Positions 5,099 through 5,099 of a stretch of 5,099 bases of DNA are shown piece by piece. The notes beneath the pieces were generated by a model. That model was given only the letters and a program-made list of their open reading frames with translations. It did no database searches and was not told the origin of the DNA. Positions within the stretch are counted from its first letter, which is position 1; every line of letters starts with the position of its first letter. Made by a program: the position numbers and the translations under genes. Location of the stretch: assembly GCA_024743015.1 (NCBI GenBank), contig JANSXJ010000277.1, positions 1 through 5,099 of the forward strand, read 5' to 3'. This DNA comes from Hyphomonas sp. (GTDB taxonomy: Bacteria > Pseudomonadota > Alphaproteobacteria > Caulobacterales > Hyphomonadaceae).

Positions 5099-5099
5099 G

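Overview
The window looks like chromosomal or plasmid DNA of a Gram-negative alphaproteobacterium (inferred from GC-rich coding sequence, CUT1-type ABC permeases, GTG and overlapping starts, and a mercury/copper gene set of alphaproteobacterial flavour). It carries two unrelated blocks: the end of a carbohydrate-type ABC uptake operon on the + strand (about 1-3111) and a heavy-metal handling block (about 3180-5099). No transposase, integrase, tRNA, rRNA or CRISPR array was recognised.

Uptake operon (+). A periplasmic family 1 solute-binding protein, cut by the left window edge, is followed by a perfect 9-bp stem-loop and then by two inner-membrane permeases of the MalF/UgpA and MalG/UgpE types, which overlap by one base. 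The last permease stop overlaps an ATG (ATGA) that opens only a 12-codon reading frame. No ATPase gene follows, so the operon either uses an ATPase from elsewhere or has lost its distal end here.

Mercury module (3180-4026). A mercury-type merR (+) is divergent from a two-gene unit on the - strand: a short merF (inner-membrane Hg(II) uptake) and, overlapping its stop by four bases (GTGA), a 68-residue, 12-cysteine protein of the GDCCVxC family. Between them lies a perfect 21-bp dyad inside a promoter with the 19-bp -35/-10 spacing typical of MerR activation. The predicted transcription start falls on the merF ATG itself, so the merF mRNA may be leaderless. MerF lacks the C-terminal cysteine pair of classical MerF, and no merA, merT or merP is in the window.

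Copper module (4307-5099, - strand). The C-terminal part of a CueO/CopA-like multicopper oxidase with a methionine-rich insert, cut by the right window edge, is followed by a 39-residue Met/Gly-rich single-span membrane protein. A short ATGA-coupled reading frame follows. The 280 bases between merR and the small membrane protein hold no gene I can identify.

Probable working picture (inference): MerR senses Hg(II) and switches on merF plus the Cys-rich partner, while the oxidase and its small membrane partner handle periplasmic Cu(I). The neighbouring sugar-type ABC operon appears unrelated in function and may have been truncated when the metal genes arrived.
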